A stretch of 13,161 nt of DNA from Candidatus Heimdallarchaeota archaeon (GTDB taxonomy: Archaea; Asgardarchaeota; Heimdallarchaeia; Hodarchaeales; S146-22). The notes under the pieces were generated by a model. It ran no database searches. It was not told the DNA's origin and saw nothing but the letters and a program-made list of their open reading frames with translations. Positions 1-7,010 of the stretch are shown one piece after another. A program made the position numbers and the translations under genes. Numbering within the stretch: the first letter of the stretch is position 1; each line of letters opens with the position of its first letter. The stretch spans positions 1-13,161 of the forward strand of contig WAPZ01000856.1 in NCBI GenBank assembly GCA_015520535.1, in the 5' to 3' direction.

Positions 1-26
1 AAGGGTTAATCAAATAATAATTCAAG

Positions 27-626
27 TTGAAAGAAGAAGAGCTAAGACGTTTGATTCAGTTGATGGAAAAAAACGATGGCAGGGCCTTTGAGGATTTCTT
101 TAATCTTCTCTACCCCAGGTTTTTTCGTTATGCTTTTTTATACTTAAAGTCAGATGTTTTATGTGAAGAGTTGGTTTCGGATGTATTTGTTAAGTTATGG
201 AATGTCCGCCATAAATTAAATAAGGTAAAACAATTGGAATTTTATCTTTTCCGTGCGGTTAAAAACCAGGTTCTCACTTATATCAAGCGAAATGCAAAGC
301 ATTCAATAGGAATAGCTGAATATCATCAATCTGATTTAGTAGAATACAATTCACCGGAAAACCTTTTAATCGCATCCGAACTCGCAGAAAAAATAGAAGA
401 GATCATTTCAAATTTACCCGACAGGTGTGAAATTATTTTTAGAATGGTCCGGGAAGATGGATTAAGTTATAAACAAGTAGCGGTTCTTCTGGATATATCA
501 TCCAAAACCGTTGAAAATCAAATGAATACTGCATTAAAAAAGATTAGAAAAGCGATTGAGGCATATTTTGCCAAAGAAAATATAGATTCTAAGGGCATGA
601 TATTTTCTGTTTTTCACCTCCTTTAA
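27..626 (+). CDS. ECF-type RNA polymerase sigma-70 factor (Bacteroidota family 1)
   Basis: A 199-residue cytoplasmic sigma factor that would direct RNA polymerase to a small set of promoters, most likely that of the SusC/SusD genes downstream. Region 2 spans about residues 25-90, with the core-binding and -10-recognition pattern CEELVSDVFVKLW followed by FYLFRAVKNQVLTYIKR. Region 4 spans about 121-175 and holds the helix-turn-helix (LSYKQVAVLLDISSKTVENQ) before a basic C-terminal helix. There is no region 3, as expected for ECF factors. The reading frame is closed by TAA at 18-20, and the first possible start is TTG at 27. ATG at 63 (residue 13) is an alternative but would remove the first helix (EELRRLIQL) usually present in the family. 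The FecR-type anti-sigma gene follows after 150 nt, the standard pairing. Family assignment is secure; the start codon and the regulon are inferred. Confidence 0.95.
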   Translation: MKEEELRRLIQLMEKNDGRAFEDFFNLLYPRFFRYAFLYLKSDVLCEELVSDVFVKLWNVRHKLNKVKQLEFYLFRAVKNQVLTYIKRNAKHSIGIAEYHQSDLVEYNSPENLLIASELAEKIEEIISNLPDRCEIIFRMVREDGLSYKQVAVLLDISSKTVENQMNTALKKIRKAIEAYFAKENIDSKGMIFSVFHLL

Positions 627-776
627 AAAAACGTTCCCTCCTCTTTTCATTTTTATCTCTATTTGTCTCAATAAGTTCTGTGTCCAGCCTGTAAACAAAT
701 AAATCACTAGAAAATCAACACCTTTCTGGGGGTAAGATTAAAAAGCGTAGTTTTCAATAATAAATAGTTCTGAAAT

Positions 777-1799
777 TTGGAAAAGCATTATTTATTAATA
801 AACAAGAAGCTTTCGGGTGAAATTAATCCGGCTGAGGAGATCGAGCTTCAGCATTGGATTCAGGAATCACCTGAAAATGAACTGCTTTATCGCAGAATGC
901 AAGAGGTTTGGGATAAGGCTCAGTTTAGGGTGCGGATTAAAGGACAACAAGCCACCTTTGAGAAGATATCCAGAAGGTTAGACTTTGAAGAAAACATTAC
1001 TATCGATACAGAACTAAACTCACCTGACAAATGGCAACGATGGTATAAAATAGTAGCAGTAATTGTTTTTTTGTTGGTTTTCACCGGAGTCATTTACCTG
1101 GAACTTAACAACCACGGATCAGATCAAGTAAATGATCATCCCGAAATGATTGTAAAGCTTAGCCCTGCCGGCCAAAAAACGAGAATCAACCTGCCGGATG
1201 GCTCCGTATGCTGGTTAAATTCGGAAAGTGAGATTCGTTTTTTATCGAGCTTTACAGATAGTGTAAGAATAATTTACTTAAAGGGAGAGGCTTATTTCAA
1301 AGTACAAAAGGATTCCTTCAGGCCATTTAAAGTATATTCTCCTCATCTGAGAGTTACGGCTATAGGCACAATTTTTAATATCAAATCGTTTCCTGAGGAT
1401 AATGATGAAGTTGTTTCTTTAGTGGAAGGGGCCATTTCCGTTGTTTGCAATGATAATACTTATAGTAAGGTGTATCCCGGTGAAGCAGTGAGTTATAATA
1501 AACAATCAAAAACATCAGACAAGATTGTTATCAATCCGATTGAAGCCATAGCCTGGAAGGATGGCATACTGATTTTTAATGACGAGACATATAAGACAAT
1601 ATTCGAAAAACTTGAACGCTGGTATGGTGTTAAAATTATAGTTGTCGGCACCCCACCCAAAAGACTTAAATACAGAGCGACATTTAAAAATGAATTACTA
1701 GTCAATATTCTGGAGAGTCTTCGTTATGGTCGCAATTTTGATTTTAAAATCAATGATAAAAATGTGACAATTATTTTTAACAAAACAGGAAAGATATGA
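777..1799 (+). CDS. FecR-type anti-sigma factor with DUF4974-like C-terminus
   Basis: A 340-residue single-pass inner-membrane anti-sigma factor. The N-terminal cytoplasmic part (about 1-88), with LINKKLSGEINPAEEIELQHW, is the segment that holds the sigma factor in this family. One transmembrane helix lies at about 90-110 (IVAVIVFLLVFTGVIYLEL). The periplasmic FecR domain covers about 125-225, with the hallmark stretches LPDGSVCWLNSESEIRF, GEAYFKV and VTAIGTIFNIKSF. A DUF4974-like segment at about 265-337 (FNDETYKTIFEKLERWYGVKI) is the part thought to contact the STN domain of the SusC partner. The start is TTG at 777: an in-frame TGA sits at 771-773 and the next Met (residue 41) would delete most of the anti-sigma region. 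The gene lies between its sigma factor and an STN-bearing SusC, so it probably relays the transporter's ligand status to the sigma factor. Confidence 0.95.
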   Translation: MEKHYLLINKKLSGEINPAEEIELQHWIQESPENELLYRRMQEVWDKAQFRVRIKGQQATFEKISRRLDFEENITIDTELNSPDKWQRWYKIVAVIVFLLVFTGVIYLELNNHGSDQVNDHPEMIVKLSPAGQKTRINLPDGSVCWLNSESEIRFLSSFTDSVRIIYLKGEAYFKVQKDSFRPFKVYSPHLRVTAIGTIFNIKSFPEDNDEVVSLVEGAISVVCNDNTYSKVYPGEAVSYNKQSKTSDKIVINPIEAIAWKDGILIFNDETYKTIFEKLERWYGVKIIVVGTPPKRLKYRATFKNELLVNILESLRYGRNFDFKINDKNVTIIFNKTGKI

Positions 1800-1814
1800 A
1801 ATGAAAAAAACACC

Positions 1815-1868
1815 ATGAAAAAAACCGGCAGCTTCCGACTACCGGTTTGTTACCATTATCCTGAATAA
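1815..1868 (+). other. possible 17-codon leader ORF between fecR-like and susC-like genes
   Basis: ATG at 1815 opens a frame of 17 codons (MKKTGSFRLPVCYHYPE) ending at TAA 1866-1868, 45 nt before the SusC start. The whole stem-loop at 1822-1848 lies inside this ORF, and its stop codon sits at the centre of the palindrome at 1859-1875. That overlap could mean a translated leader coupled to RNA folding, or it could be chance in AT-rich DNA. No ribosome-binding site is visible, but such sites are generally weak in Bacteroidota. The peptide resembles no family I can name. Confidence 0.2.
1822..1848 (+). terminator. stem-loop, probable terminator or attenuator after the anti-sigma gene
   Basis: AAACCGG at 1822-1828 pairs perfectly with CCGGTTT at 1842-1848 around a 13-nt loop. 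An AG/CT pair just inside the loop (1830-1831 with 1839-1840) could extend the stem after one mismatch. It is preceded by a run of A and followed by TTTGTTA, so it resembles a modest intrinsic terminator that could work in either direction. It starts 23 nt after the FecR stop. Its position suggests that it separates sigma/anti-sigma transcription from an independently driven SusC promoter. An attenuating leader hairpin is the main alternative. Confidence 0.45.
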
Positions 1869-1875
1869 TTCAGGA
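1859..1875. promoter_or_regulatory. perfect 17-nt palindrome upstream of the SusC-like gene
   Basis: TCCTGAATAATTCAGGA is an exact inverted repeat: eight paired bases on each side of a central A. It ends 38 nt before the SusC start codon, inside the region where the ECF-driven promoter should lie. A short palindrome with almost no loop is better suited to binding a dimeric DNA-binding protein than to folding as a strong RNA hairpin. No local regulator gene other than the sigma factor was seen, so the partner is unknown. Confidence 0.35.
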
Positions 1876-1913
1876 CATGCATTTTAGTATTAATTAGTAA
1901 AACGTGTAAAATT

Positions 1914-4900
1914 ATGAAAAACAAATTTCTACAACAAATCCTCATGCTCACAAAGTGGACAATCTACGGTATTTTCTTTCAGTGTTTGTTTATTGGAATG
2001 CTTATGGCAGCTGGCTCAAAAGCTCAAGACATTAAATCGGTTAGGGAAGTAAGGATAAAATTCGATGCTAAAGTTTATCCTATCAAGGAAATTTTTGACA
2101 ACATTGAAGCATCTACAAATTTTCACTTTTCATATTATCCTGGAGAGATAGATATTAATCAAAAAGTGTCAATAAGCGGAAAACCCAAAAGGGTAAGCGA
2201 TGTATTGCTTCAGATAAGCAAAGAGGCAGATCTTTCATTTCGGCAAATTAATAATAGCATTAACGTACGAAAAAAAGTAAAAAATTCGCCTGTCAAACCA
2301 ATTGAGGTAATAATACAGGGCATTACCATAACAGGCAAAGTTTCTACCGAAGAAGATGGAAGTGGCCTGCCAGGTGTAAACGTAGTAGTAAAAGGGACAT
2401 CCATCGGCACTGTAACCGATGTGAATGGCGATTATTCTATCGAAGTCCCGGATGAAAATTCAACGTTGATTTTTAGTTCGGTAGGATATGTTTCTGAAGA
2501 GCTGACAGTCGGAAATCGCAGTGTGATTGATGTCATGCTTACCCCGGATATCAAAGCTCTTCAGGAGATTGTCGTAATCGGATATGGTGCAATCGAGAAA
2601 AAAGATTTGACGGGAGCAGTAGTTTCGTTAAAAGAAGAAGACATGACTACTGGTGCGGCTGTAACATCAGTATCTCAAATGTTACAGGGACGAGCAGCGG
2701 GAGTCGAAGTATCAGCTACCGATGGCTTGCCTGGTCAAAGATTAAACATTGTCATAAGGGGGGCAACATCTATTTCTAACAGTAATGAACCCTTATATGT
2801 CGTTGATGGCTTCCCAATAAGTGGAGGTGTAAACCTGGCTCCCGAAGACATTGAGTCCATCGATATCCTTAAAGACGCTGCTTCAGCCGCAATATATGGC
2901 TCACGAGCATCAGCTGGCGTAGTACTAATTACGACAAAAAAAGGGCGGGCTGGAAAAACGGAAATAAGTTTTGATGGCTATTATGGCACACAGTCCATGA
3001 TTGGCAAAATCGAATACTTGGACTGGCCCGAACATGCAAGAATTGTAAATGAGCAATATGCTATGGGGCCCAATGATGGAAACCCATGGTATAATTCCAG
3101 TGATTTGGCTTTAACCAACAATACGGACTGGCTGAATGAAGTTACCAGGCAGGCCCCAATCCAGAGTTATACCCTTAGGGCATCGGGAGGTAACGAGAAG
3201 TCTCAGTTTTCCCTATCGGGAAATTATTTCGGTCAATCCGGCATATTTTTAAATAGCAATTTTAATCGCTTATCGGTACGGTTAAATGCAGACAGGAAAT
3301 TCGGAGAAAAGGTTAAAGTTGGGATGAACATATACACTGCAAGGGTTGATGCTGATGCCATGGACAGAATACCAGGCTCCCGAACCCTTGCACCTTTATA
3401 TGCTACCTTAAATGCAGAACGCGGCAGAGCGGCATACAATCAGGATGGCACCTTGGCACAAACTGCATTGTCAAGAGATACAAGGCCTTTCAGAAATCCA
3501 ATAGGCTTTTTTACGAAACGGACAAATGATTATTCGGAATGGAGGACATACGCAAATATTTTTATTGATTATTATATAACAGATAATTTAACAGCAAGAA
3601 TCAATTCAGGGTTTGATCATATATCAGGAACCCGGGGTCAGTATCAACCGCAGGAATACTCCGCTTGGGGAACGGAAGCAGCGGGAAGTCTCGATCAATC
3701 CATAACAAATAATTATCTGATAGAAGGTACGTTAAATTATGATTTTGATTTTTCCTCAGATGATCATTCTTTAAATCTATTGGTCGGCGCTTCTACTCAA
3801 TACGATGATTACTTTTCATTCAGTTTGTTTGGGAGAGGTTTTCCTACAGACAAGACATTATATTTTAATCTGGGTTCTGCTGCAGTTCAGAATATAAACA
3901 GTTACAAAGAATCAAAAAATATCATCTCATTCTTTGGAAGGGCCAGTTATAGTTTCAAAGACAGGATACTGCTCTCTGCTACAATTCGTGCTGACGGGGC
4001 TTCACAATTTGGCGAAAATAACAAGTGGGGTTCTTTCCCTTCTGCATCCGTGGCTTGGAGAATAGCAGAAGAAGAATTCTTGAAGAATTCAAATTTTGTG
4101 AGTGATCTTAAAGTGCGATTGTCCTATGGAATAACCGGTAATAATAATTTTTCACCCTATACTTCTTTAGCGCGAATCAGCACCACAAACCCGGAAAAGA
4201 CTTACTCTTATGATGGGGTTTCAGCAGGATCCGGCTTGGGCCCTGATGGTATATATGCGCCCAATCCTAACTTGAGATGGGAAACGACAAAAATGATAAA
4301 TTTCGGGATTGATTTCGGATTCTGGAACAACAGACTTTACGGTACTTTAGAACTATATGATTCGAATACCGAAGACCTCATCATAGATAAGCCCATTTCT
4401 AATGCATCCACGGGCTTTACCGTGATTCGGGCCAATGTCGGATCAATTAATAATAAAGGGATTGAGCTAACACTAGGTGCCGTGCTTATTAACGGGGAAA
4501 ATTTCAAATGGACCTTAAACGGAAACTACTCGAAAAATGTAAATGAAATTACACAGCTGGACGGTGATAACCCTATTATTCTTACCGTTGCAAGGCAACC
4601 TTATGGGGAAGTTGGAGAAGAACCTTATCGGCAACTGATTGCAGGGGGTGAAATGGGTGAGTTTTTCGGTTATATTTACAAGGGTGTTTTGCAGCAAGGT
4701 GAAGTTTACTCACCTCAGCCAAATACTGTACACCCGGGAAGTGCTTTATATGAAGACTTAAACGGCGATGGCATAATAAACAGTGATGACCGGACTGTAA
4801 TAGGTAATGCTAACCCGGATTTTATTTGGGGCATTAACAATCGCATAGAATTTAAAGGATTGTACCTGGATATGTTTTGGCAAGGATCCGTTGGTAATGA

Positions 4901-5303
4901 CCTTTTTAATTTCAAAGCCATCGGACTGGATCGTTTTATGACAACCAGGGCGCTCGACAGGTGGAGCACAACCAATACAGAAGGGACCAGGCCCGGGATT
5001 GATTGGTTTGCCGGCGAGTACGGGTCGTATGTAAACTCAGAATTCATTGAGGACGCAACCTATGCCCGGCTTAAGAACCTGGCAATAGGTTATAATTTTA
5101 ATTTGGATAATGTTTCTTGGATTAAAGGCCTCAACATTTATTTACAGGGACAAAATCTATTGACGATAACAGATTATACCGGATTTGACCCTGAAGTAAG
5201 CTTTAACTATAGTGGATCACAGTTTAGTGTTAACAGGGGAGTTGATGATTACGGGTATCCCAACTTTAAAACTTACACGGTTGGACTTAAGATAACATTT
5301 TAA
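1914..5303 (+). CDS. SusC/RagA-like TonB-dependent outer-membrane transporter with N-terminal STN signalling domain
   Basis: A 1129-residue outer-membrane transporter that imports a bound ligand using TonB energy and also signals its occupancy. The signal peptide is about residues 1-37, with likely cleavage after GSKA. An STN (secretin/TonB short N-terminal) domain follows at about 48-118, then a carboxypeptidase-regulatory-like beta-sandwich at about 138-211 (SGLPGVNVVVKGT, GYVSEELTV). The TonB-box-like segment LQEIVVIGYG is at about 217-225. The plug runs to about 345 and ends in the SusC hallmark IYGSRASAGVVLITTKKG. The remainder is the beta-barrel, closing in aromatic F (GLKITF), as outer-membrane proteins do. 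A calcium-loop-like DLNGDGIINSDD lies at 948-959. The STN domain is absent from plain SusC proteins and marks this one as the receptor of the adjacent sigma/FecR pair. SusD follows after 24 nt. The substrate cannot be read from the sequence. Confidence 0.96.
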   Translation: MKNKFLQQILMLTKWTIYGIFFQCLFIGMLMAAGSKAQDIKSVREVRIKFDAKVYPIKEIFDNIEASTNFHFSYYPGEIDINQKVSISGKPKRVSDVLLQISKEADLSFRQINNSINVRKKVKNSPVKPIEVIIQGITITGKVSTEEDGSGLPGVNVVVKGTSIGTVTDVNGDYSIEVPDENSTLIFSSVGYVSEELTVGNRSVIDVMLTPDIKALQEIVVIGYGAIEKKDLTGAVVSLKEEDMTTGAAVTSVSQMLQGRAAGVEVSATDGLPGQRLNIVIRGATSISNSNEPLYVVDGFPISGGVNLAPEDIESIDILKDAASAAIYGSRASAGVVLITTKKGRAGKTEISFDGYYGTQSMIGKIEYLDWPEHARIVNEQYAMGPNDGNPWYNSSDLALTNNTDWLNEVTRQAPIQSYTLRASGGNEKSQFSLSGNYFGQSGIFLNSNFNRLSVRLNADRKFGEKVKVGMNIYTARVDADAMDRIPGSRTLAPLYATLNAERGRAAYNQDGTLAQTALSRDTRPFRNPIGFFTKRTNDYSEWRTYANIFIDYYITDNLTARINSGFDHISGTRGQYQPQEYSAWGTEAAGSLDQSITNNYLIEGTLNYDFDFSSDDHSLNLLVGASTQYDDYFSFSLFGRGFPTDKTLYFNLGSAAVQNINSYKESKNIISFFGRASYSFKDRILLSATIRADGASQFGENNKWGSFPSASVAWRIAEEEFLKNSNFVSDLKVRLSYGITGNNNFSPYTSLARISTTNPEKTYSYDGVSAGSGLGPDGIYAPNPNLRWETTKMINFGIDFGFWNNRLYGTLELYDSNTEDLIIDKPISNASTGFTVIRANVGSINNKGIELTLGAVLINGENFKWTLNGNYSKNVNEITQLDGDNPIILTVARQPYGEVGEEPYRQLIAGGEMGEFFGYIYKGVLQQGEVYSPQPNTVHPGSALYEDLNGDGIINSDDRTVIGNANPDFIWGINNRIEFKGLYLDMFWQGSVGNDLFNFKAIGLDRFMTTRALDRWSTTNTEGTRPGIDWFAGEYGSYVNSEFIEDATYARLKNLAIGYNFNLDNVSWIKGLNIYLQGQNLLTITDYTGFDPEVSFNYSGSQFSVNRGVDDYGYPNFKTYTVGLKITF

Positions 5304-5327
5304 CAACCATTTTAAATTCCTAAAACA

Positions 5328-6827
5328 ATGAAAAAAATAAACATAATCATACTGGTATTTTTAATGCTTGGAATAAGCATGGTTTCATGCATCAAGCAAC
5401 TGGAAGAAAAGGTATATTCTGATCTGCTCGCTGCAAATGCCTACGAAACGGAAGAAGATGCTGAAGCACTCATTTTAGCAATTTATGTAGCATTACGAGG
5501 TACCGATTGGGGAGCATATTATGAATATGATTACATGTCTTTAAGTGAATCAGGAACTGATACTTATGGTTTGGATGTGTGGGAGCCGGGTTCATTTGAT
5601 ATAGAAGTCGGCACCTGGGATAACAATCAAGGTTATATCACTAACCTATGGGATGGCGCGTACAAGGTTATTGGAACAGCAAATTTTGCTTTGGACGTTT
5701 TGCCAGACATGGATATTGATCAGAATTTAAAAAATCGTCTAATTGGCGAAGCTAAATTCTTAAGAGGCTTGGCCTACTATGACCTCGCCTTCAATTTTGG
5801 TGATGTGATACTTAATATCGGTGAAAGCACCGGCAACCTTCCCTTAAGCCCTCAAGCTGATGTAATAGCTCAAGTAATAAAGGATTTTACCGAAGCTGCA
5901 GAAGTTTTGGGAGGGGCAACCACCCCTGGAAGAGCAAGTAAAGGGGCAGCATTGGGGATGAGAGCCAAGACCTATTTAAACATCCATAAATGGCAGGAAG
6001 CAGCCGATGATGCTAAAGCCGTCATGAACCTTGGTGATTATGAACTGATGCCAAGTATCGAGGCATTGTTTGATGTGGCAAACAATACTGCAAACGAATG
6101 GATTTTTGCTGTAATGTCAATGCAGGATGGAACGAATGCACAATCGCAATTACCATGGTTCTCCCTGAGCCTGGGCTATTATAATGGGGGCTGGGGCCGG
6201 CTCACACTAGCACCTGATTTCTATAAATCATTTGACATGAATGATGATCGCAGAAAACTTCTTGCAAATGGTTACCAGGCGGGAAACCAGGGAATGACCG
6301 ACGGTAAATTTAATTATTATGCACTTCCGGGTACACCGGAATATGATCCATTGGCAAATGATCCTCAAATTCATCTATTTGATTTGAATTCTGTCCCAAC
6401 ATCTAAATACCTGGGAGGCCATGACCGATTTGTATATGCCAATGCCACCTTTTTCGGTGTTAATTACCCTGTGCTTCGTTATGCTGATATCCTGCTCACA
6501 AGAGCAGAAGCGTTAAATGAGCTTGGAAATACAACCGAGGCCCTGACCTTGGTCAATGAAGTAAGGGCCCGGGCAAACGTTGCGCCATTAGCAGGGCTGG
6601 ATCAGGGTGCGCTACGAGATGCAATATTAGAAGAAAGGGCTAAAGAATTTTTCATGGAAGGGAAAAGAAGGATTGATCTAATCAGGGCAGGCAAGTATAT
6701 TGAAAAGTGGAAAGCCAACTTAGAAGCAAAATATCCGGGAGAGAATTTTGACTATCTAAATGATGAAAAGATATTTTATCCAATACCGCAGAAGGAGATT
6801 GACGCCAACGACCAAATAAGCAATTAG
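5328..6827 (+). CDS. SusD/RagB-like outer-membrane lipoprotein, substrate-binding lid of the SusC partner
   Basis: A 499-residue surface lipoprotein expected to cap the SusC barrel and capture ligand. The signal peptide ends in the lipobox MVSC with the lipidated Cys at residue 21. The SusD TPR-like helices are clear: KFLRGLAYYDLAFNFGDV at about 143-160 and RASKGAALGMRAKTYLNIHK at about 202-221. The C-terminal SusD hallmarks are LRYADILLTRAEALNELGN and ILEERAKEFFMEGKRRIDLI. Length is within the usual range of roughly 450-600. It is almost certainly co-transcribed with SusC. The C-terminus ends at ANDQISN and lacks the NPGY-type ending seen in many relatives, a minor difference. The binding face is rich in Trp, Tyr and Gly around residues 60-115, consistent with an aromatic ligand platform, but no ligand can be assigned. 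Confidence 0.95.
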   Translation: MKKINIIILVFLMLGISMVSCIKQLEEKVYSDLLAANAYETEEDAEALILAIYVALRGTDWGAYYEYDYMSLSESGTDTYGLDVWEPGSFDIEVGTWDNNQGYITNLWDGAYKVIGTANFALDVLPDMDIDQNLKNRLIGEAKFLRGLAYYDLAFNFGDVILNIGESTGNLPLSPQADVIAQVIKDFTEAAEVLGGATTPGRASKGAALGMRAKTYLNIHKWQEAADDAKAVMNLGDYELMPSIEALFDVANNTANEWIFAVMSMQDGTNAQSQLPWFSLSLGYYNGGWGRLTLAPDFYKSFDMNDDRRKLLANGYQAGNQGMTDGKFNYYALPGTPEYDPLANDPQIHLFDLNSVPTSKYLGGHDRFVYANATFFGVNYPVLRYADILLTRAEALNELGNTTEALTLVNEVRARANVAPLAGLDQGALRDAILEERAKEFFMEGKRRIDLIRAGKYIEKWKANLEAKYPGENFDYLNDEKIFYPIPQKEIDANDQISN

Positions 6828-6852
6828 TATTTAATTGGTTATTACTAAAATA

Positions 6853-6907
6853 ATTAGGGGGTTGGAGTAAATTATGTTTTTACAATATATTGCTCCGCCT
6901 CCCTAAT
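6853..6907 (+). terminator. long imperfect stem-loop after the SusD-like gene
   Basis: ATTAGGGGGTTGGAGTAA at 6853-6870 pairs with TTGCTCCGCCTCCCTAAT at 6890-6907. There are 14 Watson-Crick pairs, three G-U wobbles and one mismatch, with a 19-nt AT-rich loop. It starts 25 nt after the SusD stop. The bases that follow (AAGTATAATATT) are AT-rich but hold no clean U-tract, so a classical intrinsic terminator is not certain. It may terminate partially or protect the 3' end of susC-susD mRNA, giving higher SusC/SusD expression than the genes after it. The rest of the 6828-7010 gap shows no gene and no recognisable promoter consensus. Confidence 0.5.
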
Positions 6908-7010
6908 AAGTATAATATTAAAATAAAGTAAGTATCCTGCTTGCAGAAGGCACATAACTAAACTCCTATTTTTTTACATAAAATAATATACAGACATTGG
7001 ATGGAATAGC

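Noticed and set aside
627..776. Search of the sigma to anti-sigma gap for a Bacteroidota TTTG / TAnnTTTG promoter or a hairpin.
   Set aside because: TTTG occurs at 662-665 but without a matching partner at proper spacing, and no stem was found.
4715..5047. Open frame of 110 codons on the minus strand inside the SusC gene.
   Set aside because: It is antisense to a clearly coding barrel region, has no family resemblance, and composition explains it. The same applies to the minus-strand frame at 9676-10062 inside the FG-GAP gene.
6825..6848. Possible early stop at the SusD C-terminus, since the usual NPGY-type ending is missing.
   Set aside because: The bases after TAG encode no recognisable SusD ending and the domain is complete, so this is ordinary variation rather than a broken gene.
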